From: UBA1413 sp964461455
GTDB lineage: Bacteria > Bacteroidota > Bacteroidia > Bacteroidales > Prolixibacteraceae
Length of the DNA stretch: 37,967 bases
Reading direction: 5' to 3'
Assembly: GCA_964461455.1 (NCBI GenBank)
Contig: CAYWUJ010000024.1
Span: 1-37,967, forward strand
Part shown: one piece after another, positions 18,310 to 26,213 of the stretch
How the letters are laid out: each line of letters opens with the position of its first letter
Position numbering within the stretch: position 1 is the first letter of the stretch
The notes under the pieces: generated by a model
The model's database searches: none
Told to the model about the DNA's origin: nothing
Seen by the model: the letters and a program-made list of their open reading frames with translations, nothing else
Program-made: the position numbers and the translations under genes

Positions 18310-19009
18310 CCTCACGACTCAGTTTTTTATTGAGAAGGTCAAAATCTGTTCTGAAATAACTCTGGTCCGACAAATGCTTCATCTTCTTCCAGCCTGAAAA
18401 ATAGAGAAAAATGACAAATCCCAGGAAGACCACCCATAGCCATTCGATTTCGGTGAATAGGATGAAGTCATAGATGCCATGCAGAAGCCAGGGGATGAGA
18501 AGGGCCCTGACGATCATCCCTGTGGTTTCCAGGGGATGGAACCTGGCCATTCCGAAATAAAACCCCATGGTGATGCCGAAAATGGCGTGGGCAGGAACGG
18601 CGGTGAAGGCCCTGAGGAGCCCGGTGGCGTAACCGTCCTGCATGACGTAAAGGAGATTCTCCACGGCGGCGAAGCCCAGGGAAACGAAGGTTCCGTATAC
18701 GATGCCGTCGTATTTTTCATTGAAGGCCGGCCTTTTCCAGATCAGCAGGAAAAGGGCCAGGAATTTGAACACCTCCTCGGTGAAACCAGCCACGACAAAA
18801 GCCGACCAGGCGGCCTGCCAGAGCCCCGACAGGGGCTCCCCCACCATGGAGAGGAGGGATTCCACAAACATCACGGGAAGGACAATGACCACCCCGGCAA
18901 GCAGGGAGAGCAGCAACAGCATCAGCGGTTCCTTTTCGTATTTATCACGGAACCAGATATATCCTGCAATGGCTGCTACCGGTGCCAGGGAGATCAGAAG
19001 CACATCCAT
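18296..19009 (-). CDS. PrsW-family intramembrane metalloprotease
   Basis: 237-residue polytopic membrane protein. The family motifs are present: FTEEVFKF (E78, E79), FAAVEN (E117) and conserved His residues in AHAIFGITMGFYFG (H141) and HGIYDF, all within or near predicted membrane helices. In Bacillus, PrsW makes the first cut in the anti-sigma factor RsiW; the substrate here is unknown and no anti-sigma gene is in the window. The ATG begins one base after the stop of the nucleoside phosphorylase gene, and its 3' end overlaps the dehydratase gene, so it sits inside a tight operon. Family membership is clear from the motifs; proteolytic activity is inferred. Confidence 0.9.
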   Translation of the reverse strand: MDVLLISLAPVAAIAGYIWFRDKYEKEPLMLLLLSLLAGVVIVLPVMFVESLLSMVGEPLSGLWQAAWSAFVVAGFTEEVFKFLALFLLIWKRPAFNEKYDGIVYGTFVSLGFAAVENLLYVMQDGYATGLLRAFTAVPAHAIFGITMGFYFGMARFHPLETTGMIVRALLIPWLLHGIYDFILFTEIEWLWVVFLGFVIFLYFSGWKKMKHLSDQSYFRTDFDLLNKKLSREDENT

Positions 19010-19010
19010 C

Positions 19011-19823
19011 CTACAGGCTTTCGATCAGTTTTTTCATGATCAGGGTCATCTTGGGTTCCGCTTTCATGGCCACCTGTTGCACCTCTTCATGGGAGATCTC
19101 CACGATTTGTCCGGGCACCCCGCTATCGGTGATGATGGAAATCCCGAAGATTTTCATTCCTGCATGGCGGGCCACGATGACCTCGGGCACCGTGCTCATG
19201 CCCACGGCGTCGCCTCCCATTTTCCGGAACATCAGGTATTCGGCGGGCGTCTCAAAGGTAGGCCCCGACACTCCCACATACACCCCTTCCTTCAGTGAGA
19301 AGTTGTTCTCCAGGGCGATCTGCTTGGCATTCATGCGCAGCCGCTCATCATACACCCGGCTCATGTCGGGGAAACGGGGCCCCATCGATTCCTCATTTTT
19401 CCCCCGCAACGGATGCTCGGGGAAAAAATTGATATGATCCCTGATCACCATGATGTCGCCCACCCGGTAGTCGGGGTTGAGGCCTCCACTGGCATTGGAG
19501 ACAAACAGGTTGGTAATGCCCAGTTCACGCATCACCCTGACCGGAAAGGTCACCTCCTTCATGTCGTACCCCTCATAATAGTGGAACCTCCCCTGCATGG
19601 CCAGCACCGTCTTGTTTCCCAGCTTTCCGAAAATCAGCCTCCCGGCATGGCCCTCGACCGTTGAGACCGGAAAACCGGGAATTTCGTGGTAGGGAATGGT
19701 CTCCAGAATCTCTATCTCCTTGACCAGGCCTCCCAGTCCCGTTCCCAGGATAATGCCTATTTCACTCGTTACTCCGGCTTTTCCGGATATGTAATTCGCG
19801 GTTGATTTTATTTTCTCCAACAT
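19011..19823 (-). CDS. punA: Purine nucleoside phosphorylase (trimeric, inosine/guanosine type)
   Basis: 270-residue cytoplasmic enzyme that cleaves inosine, guanosine or deoxy-forms with phosphate to base and ribose-1-phosphate (purine salvage). Signature segments are GIILGTGLGGL (phosphate-binding start), MQGRFHYYEGYDMKEVTFPVRV, VSNASGGLN and SGPTFETPAEYL, followed by GMSTVPEVIVARHAG. The ATG at 19823 is favoured because MLEKIKSTANYIS looks like the usual family N-terminus. That start lies inside the lpxK coding sequence in a different frame, an overlap of 62 bases, which is unusually long. The gene abuts the prsW-like gene. Both the product and the start look reliable. Confidence 0.93.
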   Translation of the reverse strand: MLEKIKSTANYISGKAGVTSEIGIILGTGLGGLVKEIEILETIPYHEIPGFPVSTVEGHAGRLIFGKLGNKTVLAMQGRFHYYEGYDMKEVTFPVRVMRELGITNLFVSNASGGLNPDYRVGDIMVIRDHINFFPEHPLRGKNEESMGPRFPDMSRVYDERLRMNAKQIALENNFSLKEGVYVGVSGPTFETPAEYLMFRKMGGDAVGMSTVPEVIVARHAGMKIFGISIITDSGVPGQIVEISHEEVQQVAMKAEPKMTLIMKKLIESL

Positions 19824-20862
19824 ACTCTATAATTTTCTGTTCAAACAATTTTCCTTCGCGGTCCAGGAACTTCACCTGGATGGGCAATATGTAAAAGGAG
19901 GACTTCACGTCCTGGGTAAAGAGGTCATGACGCGTCAGCCTCACCATATCCTTTTCCGTGGTGATGATAATTCTGCGGGTCCCTTGCAGTCTGTAGAATT
20001 TCTGCAGAATCAGCTGAATGTCGTTTTCCGAATAATAGTGGTGGTCGGGGAAGAGCGCCGTATCGACCAGGGGGGAGAGTTTTTTGACATGGCTGACGAC
20101 ATATTCCGGGGCAGCGATGCCCGTGACCAGCAAAATTCCCATCCTGGAGGTGTCGGTAAAGAGGTCCATGGGGGAGCCTTCCGGGAAGAAAGGATAGGGC
20201 TGGCCATAGACCATGGTGGTGAAGAAGAGCTGCTGATAGGGGAACTGGAAGACCTCCTTGGCCATGATCCTGCGGGTAATGGGGGTGATTTCGTTGGGGC
20301 ACTTGGTGATGATGATAATGTTGGCCCTGCGTATCTGGCTGGGACTCTCCCTGAGCCTCCCGTAAGGAAGGATATGGTCTTCACGCAGGGGTTTGTTGTA
20401 ATCGATCAGCAGGATGTTGAGCCCCGGGTTGACCTTGCGATGCTGAAAGGCATCATCGAGCAGGACCACATCGGGAGGCGGTTCCCGGGAGAAAAGCTCC
20501 CCGAGCCCGGTCACCCGGTCCTCGCACACCGACACCGTCACCGAAGGAAATTTCTTCTTGATCTGCAGGGGCTCATCTCCCACATCCAAGACCTCTGAAT
20601 CGGTATGGACCATCAGAAATCCCCTGGTTTTCCTTTTATATCCCCGGCTGAGGGTGGCTACACGGAATTGCGATTTGAGAAGCTTGACCAGGTATTCGGC
20701 ATGAGGAGTCTTACCCGTCCCACCCACGGTAATGTTTCCTATGGAAATCACCGGCGCATCAAAATCAGCACTTTTGAGGATTTTGAAATCGTATAGCCAG
20801 TTACGGACGGTCATGAAAAAGCCGTAAACCAGCGAAAGGGGGTACAAAGCCAGCTTCCGCAT
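19762..20862 (-). CDS. lpxK: Tetraacyldisaccharide 4'-kinase (lipid A biosynthesis)
   Basis: 366-residue inner-membrane-associated kinase that phosphorylates the 4' position of the lipid A disaccharide precursor. A hydrophobic N-terminus (ALYPLSLVYGFFMTVRNWLYD) anchors it. The P-loop is in GNITVGGTGKTPH (about 42-54); LSRGYKRKTRGF, GDEPLQIKKKFP and VLLDDAFQHR are family segments, the last carrying the Walker B-like Asp pair. Length is normal for Bacteroidota. The last 20 or so codons overlap the start of punA in another frame. An intrinsic terminator lies upstream, between sppA and this gene, so lpxK probably begins a transcript: lpxK–punA–prsW-like–dehydratase. No exact promoter element was found in the 50-base leader. 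Confidence 0.95.
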   Translation of the reverse strand: MRKLALYPLSLVYGFFMTVRNWLYDFKILKSADFDAPVISIGNITVGGTGKTPHAEYLVKLLKSQFRVATLSRGYKRKTRGFLMVHTDSEVLDVGDEPLQIKKKFPSVTVSVCEDRVTGLGELFSREPPPDVVLLDDAFQHRKVNPGLNILLIDYNKPLREDHILPYGRLRESPSQIRRANIIIITKCPNEITPITRRIMAKEVFQFPYQQLFFTTMVYGQPYPFFPEGSPMDLFTDTSRMGILLVTGIAAPEYVVSHVKKLSPLVDTALFPDHHYYSENDIQLILQKFYRLQGTRRIIITTEKDMVRLTRHDLFTQDVKSSFYILPIQVKFLDREGKLFEQKIIEYVGENKINRELHIRKSRSNE

Positions 20863-20910
20863 ACTCCTGTAATTTGGGACTAAAGTAATAATTATTGGCC
20901 TATAATACTA

Positions 20911-20946
20911 AAAAAGAAAAGAACAGAATGGGGATTCTGTTCTTTT
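20911..20946 (-). terminator. Intrinsic terminator of sppA
   Basis: A perfect 13-bp stem (AAAAGAACAGAAT and its complement) closes a 4-base loop (GGGG on the plus strand). On the minus strand the stem is followed by a CTTTTTT tract. It lies about 45 bases past the sppA stop and about 50 bases before the lpxK start. It should end the sppA mRNA and separate it from the lpxK operon. Confidence 0.85.
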
Positions 20947-20990
20947 CCGTGGCAGGATAATGCAGGTTTAAAAAATTAATAATCTGCCGT

Positions 20991-22769
20991 TTACCTGATA
21001 ATTTCGTCGTAGGGAAGGCGGGCATAGATGCCCTTCATATTTTTCAGCCGGTTGATATTCTCATAGTGTGACCAGGCGTCGCCGAGTTCCCGGCGCAGGA
21101 ACCAGGTGCGGGCATTATCGGTGCCTCCCTGGAACAGTTCGGTGAAGGGGTCCTTCAATTCGGGGAGCTTCACGGTCCTGTAATTCTCTAGTCCAGCCAT
21201 TTCTGCGGCATCCTCAATGGCCTGGTCGAGGCCTCCGAGTTCATCGACAAGGCCGATCTGCAGGGCGTTTTCGCCACTCCACACCCGTCCTTGTCCGATA
21301 GAGTCAACGGCGGCAAACCCCATTTTGCGACCCTCGGCGACACGTGACACAAAAAGGGCATACCCCTCTTCGATATAGTTCTGCATAAGGCTTTTCTCGA
21401 AATCGGTCATCGGCCGGGTCAGGGAGGGCATATCGGAATGCTCATTGGTTTTGACCACATCGGTGGTGATGCCCAATTTATCTTCGAGCAGTACGCCGGC
21501 ATTGGGAATGAGTCCGAAAATGCCGATAGACCCGGTGATGGTATTGGGAGAAGCCAGAATCTTATCAGCGGCACAGGCAATATAATACCCTCCTGAGGCG
21601 GCCACATTTCCCATGGAAACCACCACGACCTTCTCTTCGGCGGCCAGTTTGACTTCTCTCCAGATCACCTCGGAGTCATAGGCACTCCCCCCGGGAGAGT
21701 CGATACGCAAAACAATTGCCTTATAGCTGGAATCCTGTCTCACCTTGCGGATCTCACGTGAGAGCTTCTCGCCGTTAATCCCTTCGCTGCCCATGGCGGG
21801 ACCGATTTCGCCGCTGGCATAGATGACGGCAATTTTATTGCGTGAGAAGGTTCCTTTTTTGGTTCCCTTGGCTGCCGGAGCCTTGGCATAATCGGCAACG
21901 TTAACCAGGGGAATTCCCTTTTTTGCGGCAGTTCCGGTAATCGCCCGCAAATCGTCGAGTACCTGGTCCTTGTATTTCAGGGTGTCGACCAGGCCAGCCG
22001 CAAGGGCCTCCCCGGCCATGCGGAAATTCATCACCTGGTCGGCCAGCTGATTCAATTTTTCCACGGGAATATCCCTCTTTTCGGAGATTCCCCCGAGCAT
22101 GTGGTTCCACATACTGTTCAGGTAGACCAGCCGCTGTTCACGGTTCTCGGGGCTCATCTCCTCGAGCAGGTAGGGTTCCACCGCCGACTTGAACTTGCCG
22201 TGGCGCACCACCTGCACCTCTACCCCCAGCTTTTCCAGGGCATTCTTATAAAAGGAGAGTTCTCCCCCCAGTCCGCGAAAGTCAATGGCCCCGCGGGGAT
22301 TGAGGACCACCTTGTCGGCAGCAGTGGCCAGGTAGTAAGCTTTCTGGTCGTACATGTCGCCATAGGCATAAATGGGCTTCGGGGAGCTGTCACGGAAGGC
22401 CACCAGGGCATCACGGATCTCTTCCACAGCCGCCATGCCGGTATTGACCACCGAGAGATCAAGATACAGGCACTTAATGCGGTCATCATCACGGGCTTTG
22501 CCGATGGCCGAGAGGATATCGTCGAGCCCCATCTTCCGGGTCTGACTGAACCCGGGAATGTCAAGCTGGGAAAAGGGATCGTTGGGAGCCCTGTCCACAA
22601 TCTGGTGGTCCAGCTTAAGCATCAGCATGGAGTTGTTCTCCACCACCACCGTCTTCTCAACCGAGGAGACCATCGCACCCACCACCATCATCAGAAGGAG
22701 AAAAAGAAGTAACGTGGTCAGCAAAATACCCGTTACCGTGGCCAGGGTATACTTAAAAAATTCTTTCAT
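20991..22769 (-). CDS. sppA: Signal peptide peptidase SppA, 67K type
   Basis: 592-residue membrane-anchored serine protease that degrades cleaved signal peptides. The ATG at 22769 is chosen over an in-frame TTG two codons earlier. One N-terminal helix (about 10-33) anchors the protein. Both tandem ClpP-like halves are present, as in the E. coli long form: the catalytic Lys is in HGKFKSAVEP (K194 from this ATG) and the nucleophile Ser in NVAASGGYYIA (S392). LRIDSPGGSAYDSEVI is the second-half core. The gene is divergent from folK across a 90-base intergenic region and is followed by a strong terminator, so it is probably monocistronic. The assignment is secure. Confidence 0.95.
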   Translation of the reverse strand: MKEFFKYTLATVTGILLTTLLLFLLLMMVVGAMVSSVEKTVVVENNSMLMLKLDHQIVDRAPNDPFSQLDIPGFSQTRKMGLDDILSAIGKARDDDRIKCLYLDLSVVNTGMAAVEEIRDALVAFRDSSPKPIYAYGDMYDQKAYYLATAADKVVLNPRGAIDFRGLGGELSFYKNALEKLGVEVQVVRHGKFKSAVEPYLLEEMSPENREQRLVYLNSMWNHMLGGISEKRDIPVEKLNQLADQVMNFRMAGEALAAGLVDTLKYKDQVLDDLRAITGTAAKKGIPLVNVADYAKAPAAKGTKKGTFSRNKIAVIYASGEIGPAMGSEGINGEKLSREIRKVRQDSSYKAIVLRIDSPGGSAYDSEVIWREVKLAAEEKVVVVSMGNVAASGGYYIACAADKILASPNTITGSIGIFGLIPNAGVLLEDKLGITTDVVKTNEHSDMPSLTRPMTDFEKSLMQNYIEEGYALFVSRVAEGRKMGFAAVDSIGQGRVWSGENALQIGLVDELGGLDQAIEDAAEMAGLENYRTVKLPELKDPFTELFQGGTDNARTWFLRRELGDAWSHYENINRLKNMKGIYARLPYDEIIR

Positions 22770-22850
22770 AACCAATTAATTTACCATTATTTTACTTTCA
22801 TTTATATTTTCACTTTACCAATGGGTCTTACCGGCTGGTTTTTAATTACA

Positions 22851-22858
22851 CAAAAGTA
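22851..22858 (-). promoter_or_regulatory. Candidate -7 element for sppA in the divergent promoter region
   Basis: The minus strand reads TACTTTTG, an exact TAnnTTTG match, about 80 bases upstream of the sppA ATG and ending exactly at the base before the folK start codon. No properly spaced TTTG -33 element was seen. On the plus strand TATATTTT (22803-22810) is a one-mismatch -7 candidate for folK. The A/T-rich stretch 22770-22858 is thus the likely divergent control region. Confidence 0.4.
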
Positions 22859-23356
22859 ATGAATGAACATCAACTATTCCTATGTCTTGGGGGAAACCTG
22901 GGGAATAAAGCGGAGATTTTCAGCCAAACGGCAGCCCTGATCGGGGCGCGGATCGGGTTTCTGAAGCATCTCTCACCGCTGTATACTTCTCCACCCTGGG
23001 GGTTCAGGGCACGCTCCTGGTTCTGGAATCAGGTGGCGGAAGTGACCACCTCCCTCTCTCCCGAAGAGGTGCTCCGGGAAATCCATGCCATTGAACACCA
23101 CTTCGGCAGGATCCGTAAGCCGGGGAGTTTCCGCTCCCGGAAGATGGACATCGACATCCTCTTTTACGACCGTGTAATCATGGAGACCCCTGAGCTTACC
23201 CTCCCCCACCCGATGATCGCCCGGCGCCTCTTCGTGCTGCTTCCCCTGGCCGATATCGCGCCCGCTCTGGTCCACCCGGTCACCGGGGAAAGGGTCGCTG
23301 ACATGATCGCCCAATCTGACGACACCTCTCCCGTCACCCGCGTTTTCCCCTCCTGA
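22859..23356 (+). CDS. folK: 2-amino-4-hydroxy-6-hydroxymethyldihydropteridine pyrophosphokinase (full length)
   Basis: 165-residue folate enzyme that transfers pyrophosphate from ATP to 6-hydroxymethyl-7,8-dihydropterin. All family elements are visible: FLCLGGNLGNK at the start, YTSPPWGF and FWNQVAEVTT as the pterin pocket, the flexible Arg loop (GRIRKPGSFRSRK), the magnesium Asp pair in KMDIDILFYD (D97, D99), and LPHPMIARRLFVLLPL with the ATP-contacting His and Arg (H117 and R122/R123). These match E. coli HPPK residues D95, D97, H115 and R121. It is divergent from sppA. A second, truncated FolK-like gene occurs at 35793, so this copy is the likely true folate enzyme. Confidence 0.95.
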   Translation: MNEHQLFLCLGGNLGNKAEIFSQTAALIGARIGFLKHLSPLYTSPPWGFRARSWFWNQVAEVTTSLSPEEVLREIHAIEHHFGRIRKPGSFRSRKMDIDILFYDRVIMETPELTLPHPMIARRLFVLLPLADIAPALVHPVTGERVADMIAQSDDTSPVTRVFPS

Positions 23357-23475
23357 CCCGCCCCAACGCTGGGGATCCCCCATTACAATTTTAAGGTCTA
23401 AATCGCCCTTTTCCCGGAGGAAATTGGTAAGGTTTTTGTTACAAACCAGGTGAAAAACCAACTTAAAATGCCGCT

Positions 23476-24510
23476 ATGTATAAAAGAATCGTAATCCTTA
23501 TGCTGGTCATTCTGGCTTCGCTGACATCATGCAAACCGGGGAACAGACAAGTGACACACAGAAATGTGACCGGCAGGGCCGGAGAGATGATCGTGGTCAT
23601 GTCAAAGGTGGCCTGGGATGACGTTCCCGGTAACCTGATCCGCCAGACCCTGGGACAGCCCCAACTCGCCCTTCCTCAGGAGGAACCTCTCTTTGACCTG
23701 GTCTCTGTTCCCCATGAAGCCTTTAAGGATATCTTTCTGACCACCCGCAATATCGTCCAAACTAAAATATCCCCCATCGTGGAGAACCCCGGGGTCACTT
23801 TTACCAACGATATCTGGGCCTATCCGCAGGCTACCGTCCAAATCAACGCCCGCAACAACGAAGAGTTCGAGAAAATATTCACGGAGAATTCCGATAAAAT
23901 CGTCACCTACTTTTTGAAGGCAGAACGTGACCGCCTCTCCATCAATTACGTTAAGCTTCACGAAAAAGCCATCTACAATAACCTGGAAAATAAATACAAG
24001 ATCAAACTGATGGTCCCCGCAGGCTTCAACATCACGGCCGAGGGGAAAGACTTCACCTGGATCCGCTACGAAACCCCCGATATCTCGCAGGCCCTCCTGG
24101 TCTACACCTTTCCCTATAACTCCGACTCCACCTTTACCCTGCAATACCTCCTCGACAAACGCGACAGCATCCTCAGGGTGAATGTCCCGGGCCCCACGGA
24201 AGGCAGCTACATGGCCACCGAAAGAGCCGCCGAACCCGTCCTGAACATCACCAGCCATAACGGCAACTACGCTGCCGATATCAGAGGACTGTGGCGCGTC
24301 CAGAATGACTTCATGGGAGGCCCCTTCATCATGCTCGCCGAACTCGACCTCCACCGCCAAAGAGTGGTCGTCGTCGACGGGTATGTCTACGCTCCCAGCA
24401 AAAACAAACGAAACTTCATCAGGCAGATCGAGGCCATCGTTTACTCCCTCAAATTCACCGACCAGGAGAAAAACGACAAACTCAACAGCCAACTTAATAT
24501 GGCAAACTGA
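23476..24510 (+). CDS. DUF4837 family lipoprotein
   Basis: 344-residue lipoprotein of a Bacteroidota-restricted family without known function. The signal ends at LASLTSC (Cys19). The mature protein begins with GRAGEMIVVMSKVAWDD and contains the family-typical LFDLVSVPHEAFKDIFLTTRNIV, a middle LKAERDRLSI, and the ending GGPFIMLAELDLHRQRVVVVDGYVYAPSKNKRNFIRQIEAIVYS, split here only by its Cys-free strands. No catalytic motif is apparent. It follows folK by 119 bases, without an obvious terminator between, so co-transcription is possible. Cell-envelope location is inferred from the lipobox. Confidence 0.9.
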   Translation: MYKRIVILMLVILASLTSCKPGNRQVTHRNVTGRAGEMIVVMSKVAWDDVPGNLIRQTLGQPQLALPQEEPLFDLVSVPHEAFKDIFLTTRNIVQTKISPIVENPGVTFTNDIWAYPQATVQINARNNEEFEKIFTENSDKIVTYFLKAERDRLSINYVKLHEKAIYNNLENKYKIKLMVPAGFNITAEGKDFTWIRYETPDISQALLVYTFPYNSDSTFTLQYLLDKRDSILRVNVPGPTEGSYMATERAAEPVLNITSHNGNYAADIRGLWRVQNDFMGGPFIMLAELDLHRQRVVVVDGYVYAPSKNKRNFIRQIEAIVYSLKFTDQEKNDKLNSQLNMAN

Positions 24511-24624
24511 CACTTTATATATCTTATTATTTTAGAATTGCTGTAATTTAGGCCAGCCATCTTTCCTTATGGGAAAAAAATCGCAAAAAATATTTAAGTC
24601 TTACTTATCAATGAAAAAGATTTT

Positions 24625-24632
24625 TATCTTTG
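24625..24632 (+). promoter_or_regulatory. Candidate -7 element for the small RNA / leader
   Basis: TATCTTTG is an exact TAnnTTTG match on the plus strand. It lies just ahead of two hairpins and a terminator, with no gene start between. It predicts a transcript start near 24638-24642. An A/T-rich tract precedes it, but I see no clear -33 TTTG at standard spacing. Confidence 0.5.
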
Positions 24633-24639
24633 CTGTACT

Positions 24640-24720
24640 TCACGTCAGATATTGATCTGACAATTGTGTGTTTGGGGGTTAACATTTGAAAAGGGGAGCT
24701 GTTGAGCTCTCCTTTTTTTT
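24640..24720 (+). ncRNA. Candidate small RNA or transcription-attenuator leader, about 80 nt
   Basis: Between the DUF4837 gene and the YD-repeat-like gene lies a compact unit: a -7 element, a perfect 7-bp hairpin (GTCAGAT/ATCTGAC, loop ATTG, 24644-24661), a 31-base single-stranded linker containing GTTTGGGGGTTAAC, and a terminator hairpin with eight T residues ending at 24720. There is no ATG inside, so it is not a leader peptide. The next start codon is only 33 bases beyond the T tract. It is either a free-standing small RNA or a leader whose terminator can be relieved. I do not recognise an Rfam family; the boundaries come from the predicted promoter and terminator only. Confidence 0.6.
24693..24720 (+). 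terminator. Intrinsic terminator of the candidate small RNA
   Basis: An 8-bp stem, GGGGAGCT/AGCTCTCC (one G-U pair), with loop GTTG is followed by eight consecutive T residues. This is a strong intrinsic terminator on the plus strand. The preceding gene ends 180 bases upstream, and a promoter-like element lies between, so it belongs more naturally to the small RNA than to the DUF4837 mRNA, though it could end both. Confidence 0.85.
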
Positions 24721-24752
24721 CTTATTTTTGGGCGACACAGAAAACCAAGCTA

Positions 24753-25658
24753 ATGGCGAAAAAGAAAAAGATCATCGTTTACCGGACGAACCTGGTGAAT
24801 GTGGGAATCGGGCAGGGTCAGATGGTGATGCCGGCTTATCTCTACAGCGAAACTGAATTTGACAGGGAAGGAAGGACCGTGAGTCAGGCCAGTTTCTCTT
24901 CTGAAGGCATTCTTCAGGAGAAGATTGCCAGGGAGTTCGATGTCGAAGGCAGGGTAATAAAGGAGTTTTACTTTGCCGAAGAGGATGAGCCCTCTGAGAC
25001 CGTTGCTTTCGAAAGGGATGGCAGCGGAAGACTGCTCCGTGAAATCAGGACCTATATCGACGGATCAGTGGATACCACCACCTGCCAGTATGATCAGGAA
25101 GAGAGGCTGGTGGAAAAAGTGACGGTCGACGACGAAGGGGTAACCGACAAGCAGGAGAAATTTATCTGGAAGGAAAAACAGTTGGTGGCCCATGAAGTCA
25201 TCGATTCCGGGGGCGATATCACCGAAAAGGATGAATATGGCTATAATGACCGGGGCCTGGTTTCCGAACACCGCCGCGTCAGCACCGAAACAGGAGAGAA
25301 TTTCAGGTTGGTGATCAGATACGACAAGGAAGGAAGAAAAACTTCCGACGCCCTTTATGATGCCGACGACGATCTGATGGAAATGACGCGTTACGAATAT
25401 GACGACGCCGGGGTGTTGCTTGCCTCTTCCGTGGAGTCACCCGGAAATAAGAGGGTCACCCGCTTCCTTTATGATGAAAAGGGGAATCCTCTGGGACAGG
25501 AGGAGAACGATGAAGAGGGGAACAGGGTGGTATGGGTGGAAAACAGCTACGACGACCAGGGCAACATCGAAGGAAGTGTGGTCTTCATCAACGGAAGGGG
25601 TGTTTCCATGAGCCAGCACTATGAACTCAGGTATGACTATGAATGGTTTAACGAATAA
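24753..25658 (+). CDS. YD/RHS-like repeat protein, cytoplasmic, unknown function
   Basis: About 301 residues when started at the ATG at 24753. The longer frame opens inside the terminator, so its extra N-terminus is rejected. There is no signal peptide or membrane helix: it begins MAKKKKIIVYRTNLVNVGIG. Most of the protein is a run of roughly 20-30-residue units resembling YD/RHS repeats: FDREGRTVSQASF, FDVEGRVIKEFYF, YDQEERLVEKVTV, YNDRGLVSEHRR, YDKEGRKTSDALY, YDDAGVLLASSVE, YDEKGNPLGQEE, YDDQGNIEGSVV. Known RHS proteins are far larger, secreted and toxin-tipped; this one is short, acidic and lacks a toxin or core-ending motif. The fucU gene starts eight bases after its stop, indicating an operon. 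The function is unknown. Confidence 0.8.
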   Translation: MAKKKKIIVYRTNLVNVGIGQGQMVMPAYLYSETEFDREGRTVSQASFSSEGILQEKIAREFDVEGRVIKEFYFAEEDEPSETVAFERDGSGRLLREIRTYIDGSVDTTTCQYDQEERLVEKVTVDDEGVTDKQEKFIWKEKQLVAHEVIDSGGDITEKDEYGYNDRGLVSEHRRVSTETGENFRLVIRYDKEGRKTSDALYDADDDLMEMTRYEYDDAGVLLASSVESPGNKRVTRFLYDEKGNPLGQEENDEEGNRVVWVENSYDDQGNIEGSVVFINGRGVSMSQHYELRYDYEWFNE

Positions 25659-25666
25659 TCACCCCT

Positions 25667-26098
25667 ATGCTTAAAGGAATCTCACCCCTGATCAGTCCGG
25701 CCCTGCTGGAGACCCTGGCCCGCATGGGCCATGGCGACGAAATCGTCCTTGCCGACGCCCACTTCCCGGGGGAATCATTTAACAACAGGGTACTCAGGGC
25801 CGATGGCCTCAGAATTGCCCCCCTTCTCGATGCCATTCTCCCTCTCTTCGAAATCGACAACTACGTGGCCGACCCCCTGGTGATGATGGCTCCCGTCGAG
25901 GGCGACCAGCCCGACCCGGCCGTGGAAGCATCCTATCTCGCCGTCATCAGAAAACATTGCCCCGAAACCACCACCATCGCCAAAATTAGCCGTTTCACCT
26001 TTTACGACAGAACACGCAACGCCTTCGCGGTGGTCATGACCGGAGAAACAGCCAAATACGGGAATATTATCCTCAAAAAAGGAGTGACCCCGCATTAA
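25667..26098 (+). CDS. fucU: FucU/RbsD-family sugar mutarotase (L-fucose mutarotase type)
   Basis: 143-residue cytoplasmic enzyme that interconverts the alpha and beta anomers of fucose or a related sugar. Family signatures are MLKGISPLISPALLETLARMGHGDEIVLADAHFP at the N-terminus (split by the conserved GHGD), a central VEGDQPDP, and the terminal AKYGNIILKKG. The length matches E. coli FucU (about 140 residues) and the sequence is closer to FucU than RbsD. It is eight bases downstream of the YD-repeat-like gene and upstream of an exported aldose 1-epimerase, so two different mutarotases sit together. No fucose catabolic genes are in the window; the true sugar is not determined. Confidence 0.9.
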   Translation: MLKGISPLISPALLETLARMGHGDEIVLADAHFPGESFNNRVLRADGLRIAPLLDAILPLFEIDNYVADPLVMMAPVEGDQPDPAVEASYLAVIRKHCPETTTIAKISRFTFYDRTRNAFAVVMTGETAKYGNIILKKGVTPH

Positions 26099-26213
26099 CA
26101 CTTTTCTAATAAGCAAAAACAAGGGTCCGGTATGTTTACGATGACAAAAACCACATATGAAACCTGAGGAAAACACTCATTATAAAAACATTCTTTTAAA
26201 ACAAATCAAACAG

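Noticed and set aside
23361..23374. CCCCA/TGGGG hairpin after folK
   Set aside because: The stem is only five base pairs and no T tract follows, so termination between folK and the DUF4837 gene is not supported.
23602..24513. Minus-strand frame of about 300 codons opposite the DUF4837 gene
   Set aside because: The plus-strand product has a lipobox and family motifs; the antisense frame is Asp/Val/Gly/Phe-rich without domain features and is an artefact of codon bias.
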